From: Eubacterium sp. 14-2
GTDB taxonomy: Bacteria; Bacillota; Clostridia; Lachnospirales; Lachnospiraceae
Assembly: GCF_000403845.2 (NCBI RefSeq)
Contig: NZ_KE159569.1
Span: forward strand, 1,472-65,471
Direction: 5' to 3'
DNA: 64,000 nucleotides
Shown here: positions 41,294 through 49,713 of the stretch, piece after piece
How the letters are laid out: each line of letters begins with the position of its first letter
Numbering within the stretch: the first letter of the stretch is position 1
The notes under the pieces: model-generated
Databases searched by the model: none
The model's input: the letters and a program-made list of their open reading frames with translations, nothing else
Told to the model about the DNA's origin: nothing
Translations under genes and position numbers: made by a program

Positions 41294-42712
41294 TTATCGA
41301 AAAATGTATTTTATGGATTCTGTAAATTCTACTAACAACCACTTCTCTTCACTACACATATAGATTATATCATCTGTATATTTTTCTGGATTAGTTTCCA
41401 CATCTTCTACCAATTCTTCTATAGTTACCAATCGGTGGGCAGATTGTGCTCCTTTTTCCTCTGCTATTCCCATTAACTCATCAATTTCCTCTTGGGTATC
41501 AATATAGCCTTCAGGTGCAATAAATAAGAACACGTCACTAATAAACCTTGTAAACCAAGTTTCTTTATGTTCCTGATATATCACCTTTCCATTTTTTCCT
41601 CTTAATTCATTTCCATCTTTATCCTTTAATACAATATTATTTCCCTGCTTATCCTTATCTTTAACATGCATAATTCTAGGCGATTTCCTCTGCACCGTCA
41701 TTGGCTCTCCTTCTTGTGTTGTTGCACGAAATACAATCCAATCAGCCGGAGCCAATCCATCAAATTCATTTTTGAAATATTTTTCCGGTCTCTTCTCAAT
41801 ATTCCATTCACCAAAATCTACAATATCACCCAACTCAGCCGACATATATTTAGAAAACTCAGCTTCTGGTAAAAAAAGTTCTTCAACTAACTCTCTTTTT
41901 GCAGTAACAATTGTAGAACTATCTTTTAAATCTACATGCCCTCCTGCTGATTTATCCCAAAGTTCTCTGTTATCTGCGGTATAAGGACTGCGCTGTTGCA
42001 AAAGCAACTCTCCTTTTCTATTAAATATAAAAGCCCACACAGAATATCTTTGAAAATTTGTTGTATAAAAAGCTTTCCTTGGATAAATTCCTCGTGGCAT
42101 ATCTTTCATATCATACAATTCAATTAATTCATCGTTAGGCTTTGACATAAATTTCCCACCTGCCTTTTCATCCAACATAAATTCAATATAAGTATTTAAC
42201 TGATCATATAGTTCTTTATCCGATGACTGTGTTATCTTCCGGTACATAGATAAATCTGGTAAATCCAATGTCGTAAAGCAGTACCATATTACATCATCCG
42301 CCAAAATTATATTAACAAACTGGCGCAAATTATTTTGCAATAGTTTTATTCGTTTACGCATATTCTGTTGAATGTGTTCATCATCACAATGACTAAGAAT
42401 ATCCTCCACAAAACCTGCCGTATTCATACGCCCCTTTTTCCCACCAATTAACCTACTTCGATAAGTTTGCAACTTATCGAAGTCCATTTTATTTTTACTT
42501 ATACCTTTTGTATAGAATAAAGATTGATTAAAATTCTCTGTCTCATTCTCATAAATAAGTGTTATACTTAAATTCTCACATGTTCTCAAAATATCATAGA
42601 ACATTAACGGTTTTTCTGTTATTTCTTGAATGATGGGGTTGACACCAACTATTATCAGCCGCTTCTGTGCTGGCTTTTCTTCTGCATTTTTAAATAAATT
42701 CAACAATTCCAT
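41294..42712 (-). CDS. NUDIX hydrolase with N-terminal domain (472 aa)
   Basis: The C-terminal half is a NUDIX domain: YSVWAFIFNRKGELLLQQRS, then the NUDIX box from GGHVDLKDSS through AKRELVEELF. The first acidic position of the box is D where E is usual, the REL-EE core is intact. The N-terminal ~200 residues (RLIIVGVNPIIQEITEKPLM, GGKKGRMNTAGFVEDIL) match nothing I know. A ~40-residue charged loop (MHVKDKDKQGNNIVLKDKDG) interrupts the C-terminal part. NUDIX enzymes hydrolyse nucleoside diphosphates linked to X. Its substrate here may be produced or used by the neighbouring kinase-like and TIR-like proteins. Confidence 0.8.
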   Translation of the reverse strand: MELLNLFKNAEEKPAQKRLIIVGVNPIIQEITEKPLMFYDILRTCENLSITLIYENETENFNQSLFYTKGISKNKMDFDKLQTYRSRLIGGKKGRMNTAGFVEDILSHCDDEHIQQNMRKRIKLLQNNLRQFVNIILADDVIWYCFTTLDLPDLSMYRKITQSSDKELYDQLNTYIEFMLDEKAGGKFMSKPNDELIELYDMKDMPRGIYPRKAFYTTNFQRYSVWAFIFNRKGELLLQQRSPYTADNRELWDKSAGGHVDLKDSSTIVTAKRELVEELFLPEAEFSKYMSAELGDIVDFGEWNIEKRPEKYFKNEFDGLAPADWIVFRATTQEGEPMTVQRKSPRIMHVKDKDKQGNNIVLKDKDGNELRGKNGKVIYQEHKETWFTRFISDVFLFIAPEGYIDTQEEIDELMGIAEEKGAQSAHRLVTIEELVEDVETNPEKYTDDIIYMCSEEKWLLVEFTESIKYIFR

Positions 42713-42740
42713 GACTCGCCCTCCTATTATATACTTTCTA

Positions 42741-43838
42741 TTATAAATCTAACGATGTTAACCAACTATCTAAAATTGATTCAAATTGATATTTTTCCGA
42801 ATAAGTTACATACAAATTTTTAATCAAATCAAATGGTACTTCCGATAAACTACTATGCCTCAAAATCAAACAATCTTTCCTTTGATAGTGCATTATACCC
42901 AACTCATAAGCCACGTTGGGATTATAATGGGATTTTTCTTCAGGTTCATCAAACAAAGCAATTCCATATTTACAACAATATAACACAGCCAACGGATTAT
43001 ATACATCATTTGTAATATTCCATTCTGCTTCATCAGCACGAACACAGTTCAATCCTCTACGCTCTAGTTCTCTTTTTATAAACTTGTAAAAATCCAAATT
43101 ATTATCTCGAAACTTCATCATTATAAAGACATTTTTTTCATATGGGTATCGTTCCATTTGCCTCTGCAATTTATCCTTATATCCAACTAATGGAACAATT
43201 AACTCATTTTTAATAGATGGGTTAATATAAAGCACATTACCCGCTTCATTTTTCCTGGAATACTTTTTTATTAAATGTAATATTTTTTTATGAAAGTCTG
43301 ATTTATTTGAGTTATTAATAATTGTAATTACATTTTCATCTGGAGTATCTACATAATCTGGCCAAACCATTTCATTTCTCTTTAACCTAAAATCTATTGC
43401 TTGTCGGTCAAATCCTTCTTTCCTTAATCTTTTTGTTGCCAAACCTTCATCAGTATATATAAAAATATGTATTACATAAGCAATTTCTTTAAATTCTTCT
43501 TGAATTCTATCTATTAAAGCTTTATTTCGTATAATAACAAAAGTGAATTCATGATTCTTTACAGACTCCATTAACGTAGATTTACTAAATCCATACTTTT
43601 TACCTCCATATGGGTATGTATAACACTGCCCCTTATTCTCCATCTCCCACTTTTTAAATTGTTGTTCAGAAATAAAGGTGAGTTCTGTTTCTTTCGCTTC
43701 TTCTTTCAATCTCACTTCTCTAGTTGTAAACTTTGAAATCACGTTAATATCATAATTATCTAAATATGTTTTAACAAAATTTATCAAATCGGATTTTCCT
43801 GTTCCTGCTGCTCCATCAATTAAAAATATTTTATTCAT
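42741..43838 (-). CDS. guanylate-kinase-like domain fused to TIR/deoxyribosyltransferase-like domain (365 aa)
   Basis: N-terminal P-loop kinase (~1-200): FLIDGAAGTGKSDLINFVKT and SKFTTREVRLKEEAKE, like guanylate kinases. C-terminal domain (~235-365): NVFIMMKFRDNN, then YCCKYGIALFDEPEEKSHYN and NPNVAYELGIMHYQRK. The NPN-x-x-YELG pattern with its Glu is typical of TIR-like and nucleoside 2-deoxyribosyltransferase-like folds, which cleave N-glycosidic bonds in NAD-type nucleotides. A kinase-effector fusion of this sort suggests nucleotide sensing coupled to base or NAD cleavage. AGGAGATAAT precedes the ATG. Second gene of the operon. Confidence 0.72.
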   Translation of the reverse strand: MNKIFLIDGAAGTGKSDLINFVKTYLDNYDINVISKFTTREVRLKEEAKETELTFISEQQFKKWEMENKGQCYTYPYGGKKYGFSKSTLMESVKNHEFTFVIIRNKALIDRIQEEFKEIAYVIHIFIYTDEGLATKRLRKEGFDRQAIDFRLKRNEMVWPDYVDTPDENVITIINNSNKSDFHKKILHLIKKYSRKNEAGNVLYINPSIKNELIVPLVGYKDKLQRQMERYPYEKNVFIMMKFRDNNLDFYKFIKRELERRGLNCVRADEAEWNITNDVYNPLAVLYCCKYGIALFDEPEEKSHYNPNVAYELGIMHYQRKDCLILRHSSLSEVPFDLIKNLYVTYSEKYQFESILDSWLTSLDL

Positions 43839-43860
43839 ACATTATCTCCTCATAGGTATT

Positions 43861-44097
43861 TTATTTTAGTAATTCATCATATGTCGTATTAAGTTCATCT
43901 TTTATTGCTCTTAACTGTTCTACTTGTACATGTTGTATTCCTCGTTCAATCTTTACAAGACATTCCCTTGTTATCGGAATTCCTTGTAGATCTAATAAAC
44001 GAACAAGTTCTGTCTGCCCTATACCTTTTGCAACCCTTATCTCTCTAATATTTTTTCCAATATCTCCATTTTTGTTTTGTTTAATCTTTTGTCTCAA
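43861..44097 (-). CDS. XRE-family regulator of the four-gene operon (78 aa, TTG start)
   Basis: Helix-turn-helix protein: IGKNIREIRVAKGIGQTELV, RLLDLQGIPITRECLVKIER, VEQLRAIKDELNTTYDELL. I choose TTG 44097, six bases after GAGGTG. A longer frame to 44193 lacks a ribosome site. The GGACT palindrome at 44171-44186 is a likely operator. It sits first in the operon, 22 bp ahead of the kinase-TIR fusion, as in many regulated defence operons. Confidence 0.78.
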   Translation of the reverse strand: MRQKIKQNKNGDIGKNIREIRVAKGIGQTELVRLLDLQGIPITRECLVKIERGIQHVQVEQLRAIKDELNTTYDELLK

Positions 44098-44170
44098 CAA
44101 TATCACCTCTTCTTGAACCCTTTTCAGTCCAATTATGTTCTTTATTCTATTTACAAATTGGAAAATAATG

Positions 44171-44186
44171 GGACTGATATTAGTCC
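44171..44186. promoter_or_regulatory. palindrome upstream of the four-gene operon
   Basis: GGACTGATATTAGTCC, 5-bp perfect arms around an AT centre, ~75 bp upstream of the XRE start, with a further CAGTCC half-site near 44125. Candidate XRE operator. A TATAAT (minus strand) lies at 44248-44253. Confidence 0.45.
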
Positions 44187-44298
44187 TAAACATAGAAATG
44201 TAAAAAGAATTGAGGAATTTTTACAGTGCAGAAGACATATATCTACTATTATAGCCTTCCCCCTCACTTTCGTTTAAACAAAAATGGGGGAACCGGCA

Positions 44299-44790
44299 TC
44301 AATCCAGTTCCCTGCAAGCATCGGAATTCAAGTTCAACAACCACTCGAAGCATTCTTCATAAACTCTCACTCCAAACACATATTTATCTATAACGTATTC
44401 CGCAAACTCACCATCCTCCGGTATTGTGAACTGCTTCAAGAGCCTTTGTAGGTCTTCCGACTTGTCGCTGACATCTGACTCCGTGGCAAGCTTCACATCG
44501 CCATACTGCATCATCTGCTATTCCAGCTTCGCGATCTGCCTCTCCACTTCTTGCTACACCAAAGGTTCTCCAAGTAGACGCCCCTGTTCTTCCACGACTA
44601 TTCCGTCTGTACACGCTTTTTCTCCATCATCCTCTTTACCCGTTCAAATTCCTCTTTGATGACAATGGACTGGTGCTTCCCCTCACTGATGACGCAGTCA
44701 AGCTCACCGCGATTCTTCGCCCTTTTTCTGTTCGAGATATTCAGAGATATTCCTTCTGGTACTCCAACTCTCCACAATAGAGGCAATTCT
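44299..44790 (-). pseudogene. recombinase-like C-terminal remnant
   Basis: Decayed fragments in several frames: NCLYCGELEYQKEYL (a CxxC like the zinc ribbon of serine recombinases), DCVISEGKHQSIVIKEEFER, VKRMMEKKRVQTE, then after stops MMQYGDVKLATESDVSDKSE and VFGVRVYEECFEWLLNL. The order zinc ribbon, helical linker and short terminal domain suits a large serine recombinase, but similarity is faint. It may mark the border of an older element. Confidence 0.4.
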
Positions 44791-44849
44791 TAATATGGCT
44801 GGAAAATCCCAATCTTCATGGCAACTACAATGCAATCATTATAGATTAT

Positions 44850-45083
44850 ATGAAAGAGAATCCTCCTGCCGTGTATCAGGATATTTATAACCGGGACGAC
44901 CACAATTATTGGGAATCGGTTGACACAGAGCTAAAAGAATATGTCGCTGAAATCGGTCTTGATTATGGTACGAATGACGACCGTATGAGCCGTCCTTTCA
45001 ATGCGCTACCTACAATCGTTAATTATTTCTATCACAGCGAACTCAAAAAATCAGCAAGAAAAAGCGGTGATAATTACACCTGA
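44850..45083 (+). pseudogene. unidentified C-terminal fragment
   Basis: The frame PAVYQDIYNRDDHNYWESVD, TELKEYVAEIGLDYGTNDDR, MSRPFNALPTIVNYFYHSEL looks coding and is open upstream to about 44805, without a credible start or ribosome site. It is probably the end of a lost gene. It overlaps the start of the mutM remnant. Not assigned to a family. Confidence 0.35.
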
Positions 45084-45918
45084 ACTACCCGAAATAGAAA
45101 TGTTAAAAAATGTGAGCATGCCACAGATAAAGGGACTTATTATCGAAAAATCGCCGTCAATCGTCCGGAGGTTAACGCACAGCCGAGCAGCGACAAATTT
45201 TACAAAGCTATTACGGGACAAAATATAACCGCTACGACACGCAGAGGAAAATTTTTAATAATCAATTTGAGAAATGAAAACCGAATCATTCTGCAATTGC
45301 GAATTATAGACTGCTTGCTTGTTACGTCGCTTGACTATCTGATGGAAAATCACACACATATCATTAGCAACTAAACAATGAAACGGAACCTCGTTTCTCC
45401 GATACCCAACGTTTCGAGCGCTTTTGGCTAATACAAAGCGGTTAACAAGATACATATAAGGGAATTGAGAAATTAGAGGTTGAACCGTTATCCTCTGAAT
45501 GTAGCTCCAACTATCTACAAAGCAAACTTGGAAAGCGAAAAAAGGCACCTAGGGAATGTCCGTTCAACCAAAGCGTGATTGCAGGAATCGGCAACATTTA
45601 TTCCAATGAGATTGTATTTCAGGCAAGAATCCGTCCCACCCTTCAAGCTGCTTAACAGCGGAGAAATGGAAACATCCTGCTGCAGTGATTCCCGAATGTC
45701 TGTCCTATTTTACCCTAAAAAACCATATTACAGCCGATGATTACTTGGAAACCAAATTACAGAACTCCACAATACGCCTTTTTTACAGGCATACAGTCAC
45801 GCTGGCGGCCCTTTCCCAAATTGCAGAGATACACTTTGTCGTACTGTTATCAGTAGCAGAAGCATTGTATATTGTACAAATTGTCAAGGCGAGCAATGGC
45901 GAATGGCAATTGCATTAA
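45067..45918 (+). pseudogene. mutM: formamidopyrimidine-DNA glycosylase, decayed
   Basis: Pieces in changing frames retrace an Fpg/MutM protein in order: PELPEIE at the N terminus, KFYKAITGQNITATTRRGKF, RFSDTQRFERFWLIQ, FNQSVIAGIGNIYSNEIVFQ, AVIPECLSYF, and the C-terminal zinc-finger region FLQAYSHAGG with CRTVISSRSIVYCTNCQ. At least four frameshifts and several stops make it dead, and the first zinc-finger cysteines are also altered. The DNA-repair gene is presumably present elsewhere in the genome, or lost. Confidence 0.82.
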
Positions 45919-45971
45919 AAAGCTCTGATAGTCCACAAATTCAATGTAGATATCAGGGCTTTGTGTACTTT

Positions 45972-46748
45972 CTATTTTATAACTTTTCCAACCAGCACAA
46001 ACCTCGCATTATCAAACTCATAGCTGCAGGTTGAAAGCGTCACAATCCTGTCTGTGACTGCCGGTGTGATTTCACTTTTAAAACAGGAGCGTTCTTTTGC
46101 CTCTTCCAGCCATTCCCCAAACTCCACGTCAGATCCCAGCGCGATTTCCCACGCATTCTCCTGAACACTTGCCACATAACCGGCAAAGATTTCCACCCGG
46201 ACATTCTGTTCCGGCATCATCAATAAAACAACCGGGTGCCCCTCATAAAATCCCTGCTTTTTATACTCCGTCAATCCAGAAAACATGGTACCGTTTTTCA
46301 TGTGGTGCCCATAGATAATGCTGTGCCGGTCTGACAAATCCGGCGAGTTCCGGCTGTCCAGAAAGATACATCCCGAACCATTCCATTTACCGTTAAATAA
46401 ACGCTTCAGATAATACTGGTTGTCCGTCCCCTGCACCACCGGATAGTTAATTTCTGTATCCTCAATATAAATCCAGGCCACAATATCCGGATTGATTTCA
46501 CTAAGTGCATCAAAATCTACGGCCGGCCAGCGAAGGTCAGGTTCCCCCTCTCCAGACTGGCTTCCATTTTCTTCCTCATCCCCGCTGTCTTCTGGGGTCT
46601 CATCCACCCAGACATACTGCTCTATCTCAGTATAGGAGGATTCCCCTTCACCATATTCCTTCAGCTGCCGATAAATCTGGAAGGCGCCTAACATAAATAT
46701 CCCTGTAAAAATTAAAATGAGTATTGTATATAATCTTTTCTTTTTCAT
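45972..46748 (-). CDS. srtB: class B sortase (258 aa)
   Basis: N-terminal signal/membrane anchor (RLYTILILIFTGIFMLGAFQ), an acidic spacer (~40-75), then the sortase barrel: EINPDIVAWIYIEDTEINYP, the catalytic His in SIIYGHHMKNGTMF, the Cys in VTLSTCSYEF and the Arg in NARFVLVG. These features match class B sortases, which attach surface proteins to peptidoglycan. No substrate with a sorting motif lies in the window. It follows the tyrosine recombinase gene by 6 bp, an unusual pairing that may make its expression part of a recombination-linked operon. Confidence 0.9.
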   Translation of the reverse strand: MKKKRLYTILILIFTGIFMLGAFQIYRQLKEYGEGESSYTEIEQYVWVDETPEDSGDEEENGSQSGEGEPDLRWPAVDFDALSEINPDIVAWIYIEDTEINYPVVQGTDNQYYLKRLFNGKWNGSGCIFLDSRNSPDLSDRHSIIYGHHMKNGTMFSGLTEYKKQGFYEGHPVVLLMMPEQNVRVEIFAGYVASVQENAWEIALGSDVEFGEWLEEAKERSCFKSEITPAVTDRIVTLSTCSYEFDNARFVLVGKVIK

Positions 46749-46754
46749 AATTCT

Positions 46755-47585
46755 TCACAGCCGGTTGGCTTTCTCTTTCATCTCCTTTGCTGTAGGGTTA
46801 CTGTAAATCAAAGTTGTCTGGACATTGCTATGTCCTGCCTGGTTCGCTATCTCATGGATGGAATATCCACTCTCCAGCGCATGTGAGCAAAAATAGTGCC
46901 GCAGCGTTTTCGGCGTGATACGATCCGAATACTGGTTGAATATCTGATTGATTCTGGAAGGAGAGAGTTTTCCACTCTGCCTGCTGACAAAAAGATACGG
47001 GCTTTCTGACCTGCGCTCCTTTAAGTATTCCCGGATTGCATGGACGATTTTGTCATTGATATAGACCAGCCTCTGCTTATCCCCCTTCCCTACAACACGG
47101 ATTTCTTTTGATACCAGATCCACCTGCTCCAATAATAAACCGACACACTCCGTTCTCCGAAGCCCTGAATAAGCGTACAGGGTGACAATGGCATAATCCC
47201 GTTTGCTCCCGCTCTCCAAAAGCCGCTGACGGAATGCATCAACATCCCGTTTTTCAACGGTACAAGGGCTCGCATACTGCAGCTGCACTTTCATAAAATC
47301 TGTTTTCAGGATTACAGTCTCAGTCTGGGTTCCTTCGGCTATCAGGAACTCGTTCAGGCACCGCAGCGCAGATAAATGGTTATTTACGGATTTCGGGGAA
47401 TAGCCTTTCAGGTTCCGCATATAGGAAATATACTCCAGCACATTTGCCCGGTACAACTGCGGCAGCGCATTCCCAAAACTGAATTCACACCACTCAAAAT
47501 ACTGGCGGATATTCCGGATATATGTTGTCATTGTATTCTGGGACTTTCCCAGCTTCTGCATATACAAAGCAAATCTGTCTGTCAT
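46755..47585 (-). CDS. tyrosine recombinase, XerC/XerD-like (276 aa)
   Basis: SAM-like N-terminal core-binding domain (~1-95: QNTMTTYIRNIRQYFEWCEF, GYSPKSVNNHLSALRCL), then a catalytic domain with Arg in YAYSGLRRTECVGLLL, Lys in VVGKGDKQRLVYIND, the KTLRHYFCSHAL box (where HxLR would be usual, K replaces the first His), His in NQAGHSNVQTTLIYSN and the Tyr nucleophile in TTLIYSN. Start ATG 47585 after AAGGAGCG. Upstream lie repeats resembling dif-type core sites (47670-47781). It is probably an integrase or invertase rather than chromosomal XerC. Confidence 0.88.
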   Translation of the reverse strand: MTDRFALYMQKLGKSQNTMTTYIRNIRQYFEWCEFSFGNALPQLYRANVLEYISYMRNLKGYSPKSVNNHLSALRCLNEFLIAEGTQTETVILKTDFMKVQLQYASPCTVEKRDVDAFRQRLLESGSKRDYAIVTLYAYSGLRRTECVGLLLEQVDLVSKEIRVVGKGDKQRLVYINDKIVHAIREYLKERRSESPYLFVSRQSGKLSPSRINQIFNQYSDRITPKTLRHYFCSHALESGYSIHEIANQAGHSNVQTTLIYSNPTAKEMKEKANRL

Positions 47586-47669
47586 CTTCCCACGCTCCTT
47601 CCTCATACATTTCATTACACGGGAAACGAGCCGTTTTTACAACGCAAACTGCCAACCGCCCTCCATCTT

Positions 47670-47781
47670 CTGATTATGTCTAACTCATTTCATCTGTATC
47701 ATCCGCTGATTATGTTTAACTGAATATGTAAAACAATCGGATCATTGCCTATGAGTTAAACACAATTAGCATTATGTTTAA
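47670..47781. repeat. dif-like inverted repeat and direct repeats beside the tyrosine recombinase
   Basis: Direct repeats CTGATTATGTCTAAC (47670-47684) and CTGATTATGTTTAAC (47706-47720), period 36. Then an inverted pair GTTAAACACAA-TTAGCA-TTATGTTTAAG (about 47755-47782), 11-bp arms around 6 bp, the geometry of a Xer core site. All share TTATGT(T/C)TAA. It is a plausible binding and crossover region for the adjacent recombinase. Confidence 0.55.
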
Positions 47782-48048
47782 GCCGGCAAACAGCATTCCG
47801 GTACAAATAGCTCTGTAAATGAGACTGTAACTTCCACAAAAAGAATCCCAGCTTTCCAAGGTGACTGTAAAGATGACTGAGGCAGAATAGCGCTTCCATT
47901 GCACTATTACCTGAAGAGTACAAACATACAGATGTGAATTTAAAACGAACAGCAATCAGTATTCATCCGTTTTTTTCTGAAATCTCTTGATATTATTCCG
48001 CTAACTGAATATAATATATATAGCAAAGGAAAGGAGCCGGAGCGGAAC

Positions 48049-48261
48049 ATGAAATTCATAACGACAACGGAAGCTGGCAGCAGGTGGAACCTCTCCTCAC
48101 GACGCGTAGGAGTCCTGTGCAGTGAAGGCCGAATCCCCGGAGTCCAGAAAGCCGGCAACACCTGGCTGATTCCGGACGATGCCAAAAAACCTGGCGATGC
48201 CCGTATAAAAAGCGGTAAGTACAGGAAAACAAAAAACGAAACGGAGGATGCATCAAATTGA
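48049..48261 (+). CDS. excisionase-like helix-turn-helix protein (70 aa)
   Basis: Small MerR/HTH_17-type DNA-binding domain: TTTEAGSRWNLSSRRVGVLC then SEGRIPGVQKAGNTWLIPDD, closely following the pattern of Xis-like or helix-turn-helix proteins that bind DNA as single domains. GGAGCCGGAGCGG precedes the ATG. Its end overlaps the ATPase gene, so they are coupled. It may regulate or assist recombination, or control the ATPase. Confidence 0.8.
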   Translation: MKFITTTEAGSRWNLSSRRVGVLCSEGRIPGVQKAGNTWLIPDDAKKPGDARIKSGKYRKTKNETEDASN

Positions 48262-49712
48262 TTGACATTGCTTCTATATTACAATCAAATGAGCATGTTA
48301 ATATCGAAGTGAAAGCTGCGGGCAAAGGGATCCCGAACAGTATCTGGGAAACATACTCTTCATTTGCAAATACCTTTGGCGGCGCCATCATTCTCGGTAT
48401 TGAAGAAAACAAAGACACAAAGGAATTTATTCCAAAAGGAATCCATAATCCCCAGCAGATGCTCTCTGATATCTGGAATATGCTAAACAACCATCAGAAA
48501 ATCAATAATAATATTTTGCTTGAACACCATGTATACAGCGCCCGGCATAGGGATATGGACTTCATCGTCATCGAGGTTCCCCGTGCAGATCGAAGGGACA
48601 AGCCTGTATATATCGGCCAGGATATGTTCAAAGGAACGTTCAAGAGGAACCACGAGGGGGACTACCACTGTTCTGCCGAGGAAGTAAAAGCTATGCTTCG
48701 CGATCAGGCAGATACGCCACAGGATGCGTTGCTCCTGGAAAACCTCCTAATAGATGATTTGAATCAGGAATCGGTTCACCGCTACCGGATCATGTTCAAT
48801 AATCTGAAACCGGATCATGTATGGGGAAAACTCGCAGACGATGAATTCCTTATTAAAATTGGTTCTGCCAAAAAAAGCCGGGAGGACGGGAAAATTCATC
48901 CCACACTCGGCGGGCTTATATTTTTCGGTGATTTTATAACCATCACGGAAGAACTGCCAAACTATTTCCTGGATTACAGGGAACGGCTTTCAAATGAAAC
49001 TCGCTGGTCTGACCGTGTCTGCTCTGGCGATGGAAATTGGAGCGGCAATATATTTGACTTCTATTTCAAAATCATTGACCGTCTGACTGCTGATGTAAAG
49101 ACGCCATTTAAACTGGATTCTAATATGCAGCGTATAGACGACACCCCGATACACCGGTCACTCAGGGAGTGTCTGGCCAATGCCCTTATCCATGCCGACT
49201 ACTATGGCCGCCGCGGGATTGTTATTGACAAAGAATTCCGTAAGATTACGATTTCAAATCCGGGAACTTTCCGTATCAGTATTGACGAGGCTATTGCCGG
49301 AGGTATCAGTGATGCGAGAAACGGCAGAATATTTAATATGTTTTCGCTTATAAAGGTAGGCGAACGCTCTGGACAGGGCCTGTGCGATGTATATAATAAC
49401 TGGGAAATAAACGGCTTTAAAAAACCAGGATTGCAGGAAACAACCGCTCCTGACCGTATTACTCTCACACTTGAGATAGAAATTGACAGTAATCGTGAGA
49501 GCAATGACAGTAATGATGACAGTAATCTGACAGAAAATGAAGCAAGGGTAATCGCAGCTCTTCGCAAAAACAGCAGCCTCAATGCAACACAGGTTGCAGC
49601 AGAAACAGGGCTTTCTGTATCTACTGTCAATAGAGTATACAAAAGCTTAAAAAATAAAAACTATATTGCACGTGAAAGCCTGACTCGCGGCAAATGGATC
49701 ATTCTGAAATAA
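48258..49712 (+). CDS. AlbA_2 / HATPase_c_4 / HTH protein (484 aa, TTG start)
   Basis: Schlafen-type AlbA_2 domain at the N terminus (~10-120: NIEVKAAGKGIPNSIWETYS, ANTFGGAIILGIEENKD), a GHKL-like HATPase_c_4 module (~300-400: LRECLANALIHADYYGRRG, ITISNPGTFRISIDEAIAGG, ERSGQGLCDVYNNWE) and a C-terminal winged helix (SLNATQVAAETGLSVSTVNR). This three-part layout is common for putative transcriptional regulators and defence-linked proteins. TTG 48258 follows GGAGG. It overlaps the HTH gene. A decayed paralogue follows at 49714. Confidence 0.85.
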   Translation: MIDIASILQSNEHVNIEVKAAGKGIPNSIWETYSSFANTFGGAIILGIEENKDTKEFIPKGIHNPQQMLSDIWNMLNNHQKINNNILLEHHVYSARHRDMDFIVIEVPRADRRDKPVYIGQDMFKGTFKRNHEGDYHCSAEEVKAMLRDQADTPQDALLLENLLIDDLNQESVHRYRIMFNNLKPDHVWGKLADDEFLIKIGSAKKSREDGKIHPTLGGLIFFGDFITITEELPNYFLDYRERLSNETRWSDRVCSGDGNWSGNIFDFYFKIIDRLTADVKTPFKLDSNMQRIDDTPIHRSLRECLANALIHADYYGRRGIVIDKEFRKITISNPGTFRISIDEAIAGGISDARNGRIFNMFSLIKVGERSGQGLCDVYNNWEINGFKKPGLQETTAPDRITLTLEIEIDSNRESNDSNDDSNLTENEARVIAALRKNSSLNATQVAAETGLSVSTVNRVYKSLKNKNYIARESLTRGKWIILK

Positions 49713-49713
49713 G

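Noticed and set aside
45255-45548. 97-residue open frame on the minus strand
   Set aside because: Antisense to the mutM remnant, whose order of motifs is conserved on the plus strand.
49202-49642. 146-residue frame on the minus strand
   Set aside because: Shadow of the AlbA_2/HATPase gene, hydrophobic but without a start signal.
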